From assembly GCF_026676115.1 (NCBI RefSeq), contig NZ_JAPONB010000005.1:1-64000 (forward strand): DNA of 64,000 nt, written 5' to 3'. This document shows positions 25,387-34,081 of this stretch, piece after piece. The notes under the pieces are model-generated. The model was given only the letters and a program-made list of their open reading frames with translations, made no database searches and had not been told where the DNA came from. The position numbers and the translations under genes are program-made. The first letter of the stretch is position 1. Each line of letters begins with the position of its first letter. Origin of the DNA: Salinimicrobium sp. TH3 (GTDB taxonomy: Bacteria; Bacteroidota; Bacteroidia; Flavobacteriales; Flavobacteriaceae).

Positions 25387-26294
25387 TTGTCTTTTCCTGC
25401 GTTGAATAAATAATCCTTTTCCTGTTTAGTAAGGCTGTCATAACCACTTTTACTGATCTTGTCTAAGATGGCATCTATTTTTTCCTGTTCCTCTCTTTTA
25501 TTTCGTGCGCGAGTATTATACCCGGTTGAAGTATTCCCTGTAGATTGCTTTTTGTGTACAGTCTTAAGATTGCTCTTATTCCTTTGAGCACTGTTAAAAG
25601 AAAAAAGAGAACCTACCCAGTCGAGGAACTTTTCAAATCCTGCGGCAATATTATTGCCTTTTCCCAATTGTTTGGCATAGAGATAACCAAAGCCTGCTCC
25701 TCCCAGGTGAGCCAGGTGGCCTCCGGGATTGGAGATAGGGATTTGAATAACATCCAGAACCACCAGAAAAGCCGCTATCCACCAAAGCTTGATACTACCA
25801 AGCAATATAAGTCTAACCCTCATGTGAGGAATATGAGTTGCAATACCCACCAAGATGGCCATAACAGCCGCAGAGGCTCCTATAAGATAAGATCTTCCTG
25901 TTCCCTGGAAAGCGGGAAACAAATTATAACTCGCCATGTAAACCAGGGCACCAAAAATACCTCCCAGGAAGTAAAAGTTCAGTAGTTTTTTTGGAGAAAA
26001 GTAATTGAGAAAATAAATTCCCGAAAAATACAGGATCAACATGTTTGACAGCAAATGCCATATCCCACTATGAAGAAAGGCGTACGTTATGATGGACCAA
26101 GGCTTAAAAAGGAATTCTCCCGGTTCTTTAGGAAAAACCAGCCACTCTAAAATAAAGTCTGTTTCAAAATTGAACAGAAAAGCCAGGGTTTTAAAAAAGA
26201 AAAACAGCACAAAAGCAAGAACATTGACAGCAATGAGCTTTTCGCTCACTGTAGCCATCTCGATCTTTGCTCTTATATTATTATTTCTCCTCAT
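25383..26294 (-). CDS. Rhomboid family intramembrane serine protease (second copy)
   Basis: The ATG at 26294 is chosen because it overlaps the stop of the preceding rhomboid gene as TAATG; the longer frame would add 15 residues within that gene. The product is 303 residues with six membrane segments. The catalytic serine is in YLIGASAAVMA (about S141) and the catalytic histidine in GGHLAHLGGAGFGYLYA (about H196), with HLLSNMLILYF as the L1/TM2 region. A long charged C-terminal tail (about residues 220-303) is cytosolic. Rhomboids cleave membrane-anchored substrates; the substrate is unknown. Confidence 0.9.
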   Translation of the reverse strand: MRRNNNIRAKIEMATVSEKLIAVNVLAFVLFFFFKTLAFLFNFETDFILEWLVFPKEPGEFLFKPWSIITYAFLHSGIWHLLSNMLILYFSGIYFLNYFSPKKLLNFYFLGGIFGALVYMASYNLFPAFQGTGRSYLIGASAAVMAILVGIATHIPHMRVRLILLGSIKLWWIAAFLVVLDVIQIPISNPGGHLAHLGGAGFGYLYAKQLGKGNNIAAGFEKFLDWVGSLFSFNSAQRNKSNLKTVHKKQSTGNTSTGYNTRARNKREEQEKIDAILDKISKSGYDSLTKQEKDYLFNAGKDN

Positions 26295-27061
26295 TAATCC
26301 CAACGGTTTTGGTTGAACTGGTTCTTTTTCCAGTACCACATCATTATAAATCCAAACAGGGCTCCTCCAATATGTGCAAAGTGAGCGATCCCTCCTCCAA
26401 ATATAGAATATCCAGTCAACCCGGAAAAGAGGTCAAGTGCAATTAATGCCGGAATAAAAAACTTTGCCTTAATAGGTACCGGTACAAACAGCAGAAACAG
26501 CTCTACATTAGGAAACATCATCCCAAACGCTACCAATATACCATATATTGCGCCCGATGCTCCTACTGCCGGGGTAATATAGGTTTGGAACATGGTCCTC
26601 AAAACATTTTGGTCCACACCCTGTGGAATACTAAACTGGCCGTTCCTGACTATTGAAGCATAAGATTCACGCAAATATTGCTCTACCTCTCCTGCACCAA
26701 GTCCGGCATCCAGCAGGGCACTGTATCCCGCCTGGAAATGATAATAATTTACCAGGGTATGGATTATGGCCGCCCCTATTCCTGCCGAAAAATAGAAAAA
26801 CAGGAACCTGTTCTTTCCCAGCACCTGTTCAATGGGACTTCCAAATGCCCATAATGCATACATATTGAATAATATATGAAATATGCTGCTGGGGTCATGC
26901 ATAAACATATGGGTGATCACCTGCCAAAATTGGAAATTATCATTTTCAATGAACCATAAGGAAAACAGCTCATAGGCCTTATCTCCCAAAACCTGGCTCC
27001 CTATATAAACTATGACATTAATAATTAAAAGAACCTTTACGGTTTCGGTCATTCTTCCCAT
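26294..27061 (-). CDS. Rhomboid family intramembrane serine protease (first copy)
   Basis: A 255-residue six-helix rhomboid: HILFNMYALWAFG (TM2), catalytic S169 in VGASGAIYGILVAFG and H230 in AHFAHIGGALFG. Between TM2 and the serine there is an extra loop with about 40 polar residues (GLGAGEVEQYLRESYASIV), which is longer than in the second copy. The start codon directly follows the mutL stop (TAAATG), so it is co-transcribed with mutL. Two tandem paralogues of unequal length suggest separate substrates. Confidence 0.92.
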   Translation of the reverse strand: MGRMTETVKVLLIINVIVYIGSQVLGDKAYELFSLWFIENDNFQFWQVITHMFMHDPSSIFHILFNMYALWAFGSPIEQVLGKNRFLFFYFSAGIGAAIIHTLVNYYHFQAGYSALLDAGLGAGEVEQYLRESYASIVRNGQFSIPQGVDQNVLRTMFQTYITPAVGASGAIYGILVAFGMMFPNVELFLLFVPVPIKAKFFIPALIALDLFSGLTGYSIFGGGIAHFAHIGGALFGFIMMWYWKKNQFNQNRWD

Positions 27062-28918
27062 TTACATGAACTTTTTATCTAATTCGTCTACAGTTAAGGT
27101 AATAAATACAGGTTTATTAAACGGCGATAAAGTAGATTCTTTACAGGCGAAAAGACTATTTACAATATTCTGTTGTTCTGCACTGTTTAAAACTGTACCC
27201 GACTTTACTGCCATTCCCCTTGCGAGGGATTTTGAAAGTGTGTCTACTTGTGAAAAACCCGATCCCGGTACTTCATTTTCCAGGTCCAAAAGCAGCTGTT
27301 CCAACAAGATCTCCACCTCACTTTCTGAAATTAAAGTAGGGATTCCACTAATTTCTACTGAATCTTTTTTTACTTCGGAAAATATAAATCCCGCTTGCTC
27401 CAGGGAATCCTTGATCTCCTTGAGAAGCTCCATTTCATTGGTAGAAAACTGAATTTTTAACGGAAACAACAACTGTTGACTAACCGCCGAAGTAACTGTA
27501 ATATTCCTAAGTAATTCCTCATAAAGGATCCTGGTGTGTGCCCGTTGTTGATCGATTACCAGAATTCCGCTTTTTAAGGTAGTAACTATATACTTTTTGT
27601 TTAGCTGAAATGTAGTACTTCCGGTTTCTCCTGCATCTCCCAATCCAAATAGATTACCGGTGACCTCATCGCTTTCAAATTCCACCTGGGTAATTCCTGA
27701 AGCAGTTTCATTCCCTTCCCCCTGTAAACCATTATAGAGACTTTGCCAGCTACCTGCAGCTTTTTCTCTACGGAAATTTGAGGAGTTATATCCGCCTCCC
27801 GATCTTTCTGTGCGAAAAGGGTTAAAATTTGGGTCCACCTCTACTTTGGGAGGGGTTATTCCTTTTTGAGAAAACTCATAAGGGGTATCCAGGCTGGAAT
27901 CCCTGTCAAAGTCCAGAACAGGCGCAACATTAAATTGCCCCAGGCTATGTTTTATTGAACTGCGCAAAATGGTATAAAGCGCATGCTCATCATCAAATTT
28001 GATCTCTGTCTTTGTGGGATGAATATTGATGTCGATACTCTTTGGATCAACATCCAGGTACAGGAAGTAACTTGGATAAGCTCTATCTTTTAACAGTCCT
28101 TCAAAAGCCGCAGTTACGGCATGATTGAGGTATGGACTTTTAATAAACCTTTCATTTACAAAAAAGAATTGCTCGCCCCTGCCTTTTTTGGCAAATTCAG
28201 GTTTACCCACATATCCGTGGATTTTCACTATTGCGGTATCCTCTTCTACAGGCACCAATTTTTCATTGGTCTTCCCGCCAAAAATATTGACTATGCGTTG
28301 CCGGTAATTGGCTTCGGGCAATTGGAATAATTCACTTCCATTATGAAAAAGAGAAAACTGGATTGATGGATGCGCTAGGGCTACTCTTTGGAATTCATCA
28401 ATAACATGTCGTAATTCTACAGTATCACTTTTAAGAAAGTTTCTGCGGGCAGGGATATTGTAAAAAAGGTTCTTTACACAAATTGTGGTTCCTACCGGAG
28501 TTACGCAAACTTCCTGCGACACGACCTCACTACCCTCTATTTTTATACAGGTTCCTACTTCATCATCTTCCTGCCGCGATTTGAGTTCCACATGGGCAAT
28601 CGCCGCAATAGACGCAAGGGCTTCCCCTCGAAAGCCTTTAGTTTTAAGACTAAAAAGATCCTCGGCTGTATTTATTTTGGAAGTTGCATGTCGCTCAAAA
28701 CAGAGTCGGGCATCGGTAACACTCATTCCATTCCCATTATCGGTAACCTGGATGAGCGTCTTTCCTGCTTCCTTAACTAAAATTTTAATGTTGGTGCCAC
28801 CTGCATCGATGGAGTTTTCGAGTAGCTCCTTAATTACCGAAGCCGGCCTCTGTACCACTTCACCTGCTGCTATTTGATTGGCGACATGGTCGGGCAGGAG
28901 ATGAATAACATCTGTCAT
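27062..28918 (-). CDS. mutL: DNA mismatch repair protein MutL
   Basis: A 618-residue protein with the GHKL ATPase N-terminus (VIKELLENSIDAGGTNI, VTDNGNGM, ATSKI, TKGFRGEALASIAAI) and transducer domain (KSIDINIHPTKTEIKF). A variable linker leads to a C-terminal dimerisation domain. The region equivalent to the endonuclease motif reads VIDQQRAHTRILYEE from D456 rather than DQHA(X)2E(X)4E, and no CPHGRP-type motif is seen near the end (FACKESTLSPFNKPVF). Nicking activity is therefore uncertain. It starts the rhomboid operon and is preceded directly by a small membrane protein gene. Confidence 0.93.
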   Translation of the reverse strand: MTDVIHLLPDHVANQIAAGEVVQRPASVIKELLENSIDAGGTNIKILVKEAGKTLIQVTDNGNGMSVTDARLCFERHATSKINTAEDLFSLKTKGFRGEALASIAAIAHVELKSRQEDDEVGTCIKIEGSEVVSQEVCVTPVGTTICVKNLFYNIPARRNFLKSDTVELRHVIDEFQRVALAHPSIQFSLFHNGSELFQLPEANYRQRIVNIFGGKTNEKLVPVEEDTAIVKIHGYVGKPEFAKKGRGEQFFFVNERFIKSPYLNHAVTAAFEGLLKDRAYPSYFLYLDVDPKSIDINIHPTKTEIKFDDEHALYTILRSSIKHSLGQFNVAPVLDFDRDSSLDTPYEFSQKGITPPKVEVDPNFNPFRTERSGGGYNSSNFRREKAAGSWQSLYNGLQGEGNETASGITQVEFESDEVTGNLFGLGDAGETGSTTFQLNKKYIVTTLKSGILVIDQQRAHTRILYEELLRNITVTSAVSQQLLFPLKIQFSTNEMELLKEIKDSLEQAGFIFSEVKKDSVEISGIPTLISESEVEILLEQLLLDLENEVPGSGFSQVDTLSKSLARGMAVKSGTVLNSAEQQNIVNSLFACKESTLSPFNKPVFITLTVDELDKKFM

Positions 28919-29218
28919 TTAATAAGGATTGCTAAATATTGATAAATCAAAGTCTATGAACCAAAGGAAAATAAGAACCAGGATGGCAATAATTATGAGT
29001 ACCGTCTTATTGATCTCCCTGTTTCCACGGTGACGGCTATTTTCACGAGCCTGCTTCCATTGGCTGCCAAAATCTATGGCATTGGTAGCTTCTCTATACT
29101 TATTGAATTTGGAATCAAAATTAAAAACATTTCCGGTGTCCTTACCTTTGTAGTAACGCGGCGTATAGTTATACCGGTTGTTTTTCTTTCGAGCTGAAAA
29201 AATGTTGAGTTTAAGCAT
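28919..29218 (-). CDS. Small single-pass membrane protein
   Basis: A 99-residue protein with a basic, tyrosine-rich N-terminal half (KNNRYNYTPRYYKGKD) and one C-terminal membrane segment (VLIIIAILVLIFLWFI, about residues 71-90). Its stop codon adjoins the mutL start. Homologues in Flavobacteriaceae are, as I recall, often mislabelled as riboflavin synthase because ribH is adjacent, but nothing enzymatic can be seen. Function unknown; likely co-transcribed with mutL. Confidence 0.7.
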   Translation of the reverse strand: MLKLNIFSARKKNNRYNYTPRYYKGKDTGNVFNFDSKFNKYREATNAIDFGSQWKQARENSRHRGNREINKTVLIIIAILVLIFLWFIDFDLSIFSNPY

Positions 29219-29329
29219 TACTGTTCTTTATTTCCCGGAAACATCAAATTTACTCAAAATGCTCAAAATTTCCGAAGATTAGGCGAGCAAACTCAACAAC
29301 ACAAAAACAGTGCCTTGATAAAAGAAGGA

Positions 29330-29827
29330 TTATAACCGGGAATCTTTTCGAAGTTGTGCCATTTTAATAGCCGCTACAGCTGCCTCTGCACCTTTATTTC
29401 CGTGCTTTCCTCCCGAGCGGTCGATGGCCTGCTGCATATTGTGATCTGTCAAAACACAAAAGATCACAGGAATATCACTTTGCACATTGAGATCTTTGAT
29501 CCCCTGGGATACAGCATCACAAACAAAATCAAAATGTTTGGTTTCCCCCTCGATCACACTGCCAATGGCAATAATAGCATCGAGCATGTCGTAGGACTCC
29601 TGCATTTTTTTACACCCGTAGATCAATTCAAAACTTCCGGGAACATTCCAGCGAACAATTTTTCTCTCCAACACCTCATTTTCCAGAAGCACCTTTATAG
29701 CGCCCTGGCACATGTTCTCTGTGATATTCTCGTTCCATTCAGAAACAACAATCCCAAACCTGAATTCCTTCGCGTTTGGGATTTTGTTCTTATCGTAATT
29801 TGAAAGATTTTTTCCTTCTGTTGCCAT
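29330..29827 (-). CDS. ribH: 6,7-dimethyl-8-ribityllumazine synthase
   Basis: A 165-residue enzyme with SEWNENITENMCQGAIKVL, the PGSFELIYG loop, the GSVIEGETKHFDFVCDAVSQGI stretch (GSVIEGETKHFD, catalytic His) and PVIFCVLTDHNMQQAIDRSG. It condenses ribitylaminouracil with dihydroxybutanone phosphate in riboflavin synthesis, in the cytosol as an icosahedral or pentameric assembly. It follows the TPR gene by 8 bp. No FMN riboswitch is seen. Confidence 0.95.
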   Translation of the reverse strand: MATEGKNLSNYDKNKIPNAKEFRFGIVVSEWNENITENMCQGAIKVLLENEVLERKIVRWNVPGSFELIYGCKKMQESYDMLDAIIAIGSVIEGETKHFDFVCDAVSQGIKDLNVQSDIPVIFCVLTDHNMQQAIDRSGGKHGNKGAEAAVAAIKMAQLRKDSRL

Positions 29828-29835
29828 AGTATTTT

Positions 29836-30609
29836 TTACTCTTGCATTGCCTGTGCCTGTCCCAGATAAACCGCTACTTTGTTTGCTTCAACAGAATCGG
29901 GATACTCATTCTGTATTCTCTCAAGATATTTTACAGCAGTTGCACCATCCCCAAGTTTGATTGCTGTAACTGCAGCTTTCATAAGAAATTTAGGAGTAGT
30001 GAAATTATTGTCTCTCATTGTGGCAGCCTCTTCGTAATATCCAAGAGCTTCTTCCGGCTGATCGAGCTGCAGGAATGCATCTCCAATTCCGCCTTTTGCA
30101 AGAGGAGCAAGGATCTGGTCGTCACTCTCATAATCATCAAGAGCTTCGATCGCCTGTTGGTACTGGTTGGTATGAAGGTAAGCCATACCCGCGTAATAAT
30201 GAGCTAAATTACCCGCATCTGTAGAACCGTAATTCTCAATAATATCTTCAAAACCGTATTTACCCTGTCCTCCTGTCAAAGCCAGGTTGAAAAGAGAATC
30301 ACTTTGTGCGCCAGATGCCTGCAGGGCATTGTCAAAATACTGCTGTGCCATGAACATCTCATTGGCAGCTTCGGCTTCTTTAGGTTCCTGGATGAATTCT
30401 TCATAAGCAAGATATCCAAGGATCGCCGCAGCAGCAACTCCAATAATTATAAAAATATATTTTTGGTTGCGAGCTACCCATGCTTCGGTCTTACTGGCCC
30501 CTTCATCAAGCGTATTAAATACTTCTGCAGTTGTCGATTCTTCTTCAACAGCAGTTTGTCGCTCTTCCTTGTTATTGGGCTTATATCCTCTTTTCTTGTA
30601 CGTTGCCAT
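29836..30609 (-). CDS. Membrane-anchored TPR protein (YfgM-like)
   Basis: A 257-residue protein: acidic N-terminal cytosolic tail (KEERQTAVEEESTTAEV), a single membrane segment at about 48-66 (YIFIIIGVAAAAILGYLAY), then tetratricopeptide repeats in the periplasm (AHYYAGMAYLHTNQYQQAIEAL, GDAFLQLDQPEEALGYYEEAA). This is the layout of YfgM-type proteins, which work with the periplasmic chaperone network near the Sec translocon. It is the first gene of the ribH-mutL direction and is preceded by a TAnnTTTG box. Confidence 0.82.
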   Translation of the reverse strand: MATYKKRGYKPNNKEERQTAVEEESTTAEVFNTLDEGASKTEAWVARNQKYIFIIIGVAAAAILGYLAYEEFIQEPKEAEAANEMFMAQQYFDNALQASGAQSDSLFNLALTGGQGKYGFEDIIENYGSTDAGNLAHYYAGMAYLHTNQYQQAIEALDDYESDDQILAPLAKGGIGDAFLQLDQPEEALGYYEEAATMRDNNFTTPKFLMKAAVTAIKLGDGATAVKYLERIQNEYPDSVEANKVAVYLGQAQAMQE

Positions 30610-30630
30610 AAATAAACGTTAAATGAAGGG

Positions 30631-30638
30631 CAAAAATA
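30631..30638 (-). promoter_or_regulatory. Predicted -7 box of the TPR-ribH operon
   Basis: On the minus strand TATTTTTG matches TAnnTTTG exactly, 21 bp ahead of the ATG. A clear -33 TTTG is lacking (TTTTAG is the nearest). The divergent recF gene starts 110 bp away. Confidence 0.45.
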
Positions 30639-30747
30639 GAATATTTCTTTAAAACTAAAAGGGAAATAAATTGTTTATTTATGCTAATTTGCACTGTCTA
30701 AAGCCGCATCCGGTTTATGTATTTATTCTTCTGAATAGCAGTATCTT

Positions 30748-31827
30748 ATGTTTCTCAAAACCCTTTCTTTACTCAACTATAAGAATTTTGACGCGGCCGA
30801 TTTTGATTTTGACCCCAAGATCAATTGTATAGTAGGAAATAATGGAATGGGAAAAACGAATGTTTTAGACAGTATTTATCATCTTTCCTTCGGAAAAAGC
30901 TATTTCAATCCTATTACCAGCCAAAACATAAAACACGACGCCGATTTTTTTGTTGTGGACGGCATTTTTGAGAAGCAGGAGAGAGAAGAACAAATTATTG
31001 TAAGCGCCAAACGCGGACAAAAGAAAGTTATTAAGCGCAATAACAAACCTTACGAGAGATTCAGCGAACATATTGGTTTTATTCCTACGGTGATAATTTC
31101 CCCGGCAGATCGTGACCTTATCATTGAAGGCAGTGAAACCCGGCGCAAGTTTCTCGACGGTGTCATTTCACAAAGTGACAACAAATATCTCAATAGCCTA
31201 ATTGACTACGGAAAGATCCTCGCCCAGCGCAATTCCCTGCTGAAGTATTTTGCGGCCAACAACAGCTTTGACCGCGACACACTTTCAGTTTATGATATGC
31301 AGCTGGAAGAACTGGGAAATAACCTGCACAAAAAACGAAAGGCTTTTCTTGAAATCTTTATTCCAATATTTCAGAAGCGATATGCGGTTATTAGCAATGG
31401 CCGGGAAGAGGTTACCATCAGCTATAAAAGTCAGCTGGATGATGGAGATTTTAGAAATCAGCTTGAACAGAATCTTCAGAAAGACATGGCCCTGCAATAT
31501 ACTGGCGTGGGCACTCATAAGGATGATCTTATTTTTGAAATTGAGGGCCATCCCATCAAAAAATTTGGTTCCCAGGGACAGCAAAAGTCTTTTCTTATTG
31601 CTTTAAAACTTGCACAGTTCGATTTTATAAAAGAATTGAGTAAAGTCTCCCCTATCCTGCTAATGGACGATATATTTGACAAGCTGGATGAGAACCGAGT
31701 AGCTCATATTGTAGACCTGGTTGCTACAGATGAGCTGGGACAGATCTTCATTAGCGACACCCACGACGACCGCACCGAAAAAGTTGTAAAAGGAACCGGA
31801 CAAACCTATAAAATGTTTAACCTGTGA
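30748..31827 (+). CDS. recF: DNA replication and repair protein RecF
   Basis: A 359-residue SMC-like ATPase: Walker [20 protein letters not shown] in pieces (GNNGMGKTN at about 31-39), a coiled arm, the signature [18 protein letters not shown] and Walker [17 protein letters not shown]. It loads RecA on gapped DNA through RecO/RecR. Its stop overlaps the next gene by GTGA. In this phylum recF commonly precedes DUF721, as here. Confidence 0.95.
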   Translation: MFLKTLSLLNYKNFDAADFDFDPKINCIVGNNGMGKTNVLDSIYHLSFGKSYFNPITSQNIKHDADFFVVDGIFEKQEREEQIIVSAKRGQKKVIKRNNKPYERFSEHIGFIPTVIISPADRDLIIEGSETRRKFLDGVISQSDNKYLNSLIDYGKILAQRNSLLKYFAANNSFDRDTLSVYDMQLEELGNNLHKKRKAFLEIFIPIFQKRYAVISNGREEVTISYKSQLDDGDFRNQLEQNLQKDMALQYTGVGTHKDDLIFEIEGHPIKKFGSQGQQKSFLIALKLAQFDFIKELSKVSPILLMDDIFDKLDENRVAHIVDLVATDELGQIFISDTHDDRTEKVVKGTGQTYKMFNL

Positions 31828-32255
31828 AAAAGGCCATTTTCATTCTCTTTTTGGGGATCAACTTAATATCATGCAATAAATCCCCTCAGGAAAAGATCGA
31901 CAACCTCAACGGATACTGGGAAATCACAAAGGCAGAACTGCCTGAAGGAATCACAAAAGAATTCAAATATTCCGAAATAGTAGATTATATAAAGGTAGAC
32001 AGTACTTCTGGCTTCCGTAAAAAAGTCCGTCCACAAATTGATGGCGGTTTTATTACTTCAAATGATGAAGAAATCTTTCGGGTAAAGCTTGAAAATGACA
32101 GTATTAATTTGTACTATTCTACTCCCTACGCAAACTGGAAGGAAACCTTACTTACTTCCGAAGAAGACAAACTGGTGGTTCTAAATCCCGATGGGATCAT
32201 CTACACTTACAAACGATTTACCCCCTACTCTGGAAACTATGGCAAAGAGAATTAA
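31824..32255 (+). CDS. Lipocalin-like lipoprotein of unknown function
   Basis: A 143-residue lipoprotein starting with GTG (GTGA overlap with recF). The lipobox is NLISC (Cys17). The mature part [15 protein letters not shown] opens like small lipocalin-type beta barrels, with alternating strands to the end. No ligand can be assigned. It lies between recF and the DUF721 gene and overlaps the latter by 17 bp, so it is translationally tied to both. Confidence 0.72.
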   Translation: MKKAIFILFLGINLISCNKSPQEKIDNLNGYWEITKAELPEGITKEFKYSEIVDYIKVDSTSGFRKKVRPQIDGGFITSNDEEIFRVKLENDSINLYYSTPYANWKETLLTSEEDKLVVLNPDGIIYTYKRFTPYSGNYGKEN

Positions 32256-32535
32256 CGATCATATTAGCATAAGTGAAGCTCTCCAGGAATTTGTGAGCGA
32301 CAACAAACTGCAAAAAGGCCTGGATAAGGTGCACGTTCGGGAGGTTTGGAACAGCCAGATGGGTCCTGCCATAGAAAAATACACCACCTCTATCAAATTA
32401 GATCGCGACACTCTTCATGTACAGCTTAGTTCTTCTGTGCTTCGCGAAGAGTTAAGCTACGGAAAAGAAAAGATTGTAAAAATGCTCAACGAAGAGCTGG
32501 GAAAGGAGCTTATAAAAAAACTCATCCTGCGCTAG
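32239..32535 (+). CDS. DUF721 (DciA-like) protein
   Basis: The ATG at 32239 gives 98 residues; the longer open frame begins inside the lipoprotein gene. The DUF721 core is ISISEALQEFVSDNKLQKGLD, VREVWNSQMGPAIEKYTTSI (given in parts) and the KH-like end LREELSYGKEKIVKMLNEELG. DciA-type proteins load the replicative helicase DnaB in bacteria that lack DnaC. Co-transcription with recF fits a replication role. Confidence 0.85.
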   Translation: MAKRINDHISISEALQEFVSDNKLQKGLDKVHVREVWNSQMGPAIEKYTTSIKLDRDTLHVQLSSSVLREELSYGKEKIVKMLNEELGKELIKKLILR

Positions 32536-32637
32536 GAATTCATGGTTTAGTATATAAATAGTTCCAGGAAAGACTTCTCCCAGGAAGACTATAGTTTATA
32601 TCCCAATTATATTGAGTTAAATATTTTGTTAACCACA

Positions 32638-32652
32638 TTTTCTGATCACTGA
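32638..32652. repeat. Short intergenic repeat TTTTCTGATCACTGA (copy 1)
   Basis: This 15-mer is identical to 47511-47525. In both places it is followed by variants of CACTGA-type units (ATCACCTAACACTGA here). It lies in the 270-bp gap between the DUF721 gene and pcm. The gap otherwise holds nothing recognisable. Confidence 0.4.
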
Positions 32653-32805
32653 TCACCTAACACTGAGCCCTGAGTAAAATTGCCAGCTCTATAACTGCAG
32701 ACTTCCCTTTTTCGTTGTCGTGTTTCCTCTCAAAAGAAATTCCTTAATTCTTTCCAAAAAGGCTATTTTTCACTAACTTATTAAGCCACTGTGAGATAAG
32801 GAAAA

Positions 32806-33450
32806 ATGGCTACCAAACAAGATATGATAGAGCATCAATTGAAAGGCCGCGGCATTTCAGACCCCAGGGTGCTCCAGGCAATGATAGAGGTTGATCGTTC
32901 TCTTTTTGTTCCCGAAGACCAACAGGATAGCATCTATGAAGACAGGCCGCTTCCTATAGGAAAAAACCAAACCATAAGTCAGCCGTACATTGTAGCTTAC
33001 ATGGCCGAACAGTTACAGTTGAAAAAAGATGAAAAAGTATTGGAAGTCGGTACCGGTTGTGGCTACAATGCCGCTGTAATCTCCAGACTCGTAAATCATG
33101 TGTATAGCATTGAGATCATTAAATGGCTGGCAGATGTAGCCAAAGAAAACCTGGCAAAGACAAACTATGACAATATCACTACAAAACACGGTGACGGGTA
33201 CTCGGGTTGGGAAGAAGTCGCTCCTTTTGATGCTATTTTTTTGACGGCCGCGCCACCGACCATTCCGAAACCTTTAAAAGAGCAATTAAAAGTTGGGGGG
33301 CGTCTTTTAGCTCCCGTGGGACGGCTAAACCAGAAATTGGTCATGCTGTACAAGACCGGCAAAAACACCTTTGAGGAAAAAAATTTGCTGCCCGTACGTT
33401 TTGTTCCCATGACAGGAAAAGTAGATAAAGGCGGGACTTACGGAAAATAA
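32806..33450 (+). CDS. pcm: Protein-L-isoaspartate O-methyltransferase
   Basis: A 214-residue SAM-dependent enzyme: MIEHQLKGRGISDPRVLQAM, the ISQPYIVAYMAEQL motif, SAM loop VLEVGTGCGYNAAV (about 78-91) and AAPPTIPKPLKEQLKVGGRL. It methylates isoaspartyl residues of damaged proteins. Full length; stands as a single gene with a bidirectional terminator shared with ndk. Confidence 0.95.
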   Translation: MATKQDMIEHQLKGRGISDPRVLQAMIEVDRSLFVPEDQQDSIYEDRPLPIGKNQTISQPYIVAYMAEQLQLKKDEKVLEVGTGCGYNAAVISRLVNHVYSIEIIKWLADVAKENLAKTNYDNITTKHGDGYSGWEEVAPFDAIFLTAAPPTIPKPLKEQLKVGGRLLAPVGRLNQKLVMLYKTGKNTFEEKNLLPVRFVPMTGKVDKGGTYGK

Positions 33451-33475
33451 AAAACCACCCAAAAAGGTGGTTTTT
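33451..33475. terminator. Bidirectional terminator between pcm and ndk
   Basis: AAAACCACC (33451-33459) and GGTGGTTTT (33466-33474) are a perfect inverted repeat around CAAAAA. A T-run follows on the plus strand, and the A-run gives a T-run on the minus strand. It starts directly after the pcm stop. Confidence 0.85.
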
Positions 33476-33497
33476 CAATATCATTTTTGAAAAGGTC

Positions 33498-33917
33498 TTA
33501 GAACATTTCCCTTCCGGCAAAATGGAAAGCACCTTCTAATTGTGCATTCTCATCGCTATCACTTCCATGAACGGCATTTTCACCTACAGAAGCAGCGTAT
33601 TTTTTTCTAATGGTACCTTCGGCAGCATCTTCAGGATTTGTAGCCCCAATAAGAGTTCTAAAATCTTCAACAGCGTTCTCTTTTTCAAGAATAGCGGCAA
33701 CAATTGGCCCGCGGCTCATAAATTCAACCAATTCCCCGTAAAATGGACGCTCACTGTGCACTTCGTAGAATTTTTCGGCATCACGACTGGTCATTTGCGT
33801 TAGCTTCATCGCAACAATTCTAAATCCTGAAGCAGTGATCTGCTCTAAAATAGCTCCAATGTGTCCTTTTTCAACTGCATCGGGCTTAATCATGGTGAAA
33901 GTTCTATTTCCTGCCAT
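33498..33917 (-). CDS. ndk: Nucleoside diphosphate kinase
   Basis: A 139-residue enzyme with [16 protein letters not shown] at the start, [18 protein letters not shown], and the active-site block [12 protein letters not shown], where the catalytic His precedes GSDS. It transfers the gamma phosphate between NTPs and NDPs through a phospho-histidine. Single gene; convergent with pcm. Confidence 0.97.
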   Translation of the reverse strand: MAGNRTFTMIKPDAVEKGHIGAILEQITASGFRIVAMKLTQMTSRDAEKFYEVHSERPFYGELVEFMSRGPIVAAILEKENAVEDFRTLIGATNPEDAAEGTIRKKYAASVGENAVHGSDSDENAQLEGAFHFAGREMF

Positions 33918-33941
33918 TTGTTCAATTTTTTAATTCGGGTG

Positions 33942-33972
33942 CAAAAATAGTCAAAACAATGCCATTTACAAG
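33942..33972 (-). promoter_or_regulatory. Predicted promoter of ndk
   Basis: Minus strand: TATTTTTG (33949..33942) matches TAnnTTTG, and CTTG (33972..33969) lies 19 bp upstream. The leader to the ATG at 33917 is about 20 nt. Confidence 0.5.
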
Positions 33973-34014
33973 GTGCTTAGCCTTTTATTCAATTTATCAT
34001 AAAGAAAGGCTCTT

Positions 34015-34029
34015 AAAAATGTCATTTTT
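34015..34029. repeat. AAAAATGTCATTTTT palindrome upstream of nrnA
   Basis: A perfect 7-bp inverted repeat around T. It lies between the divergent ndk promoter and nrnA and contains an in-frame ATG 66 bp ahead of the preferred nrnA start. Confidence 0.6.
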
Positions 34030-34081
34030 GGAATCGGTTCAAACTTTTCGAATCTTCAAATATTCGGTATCTTCGCCCTCT

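Noticed and set aside
29219-29329. FMN riboswitch next to ribH
   Set aside because: The leader of ribH is occupied by the upstream TPR gene and no conserved RFN sequence blocks are visible.
33959-34081. Longer start for the nrnA-like gene
   Set aside because: The extension has no family match and contains the dispersed palindrome. The short start gives the normal length for the family.
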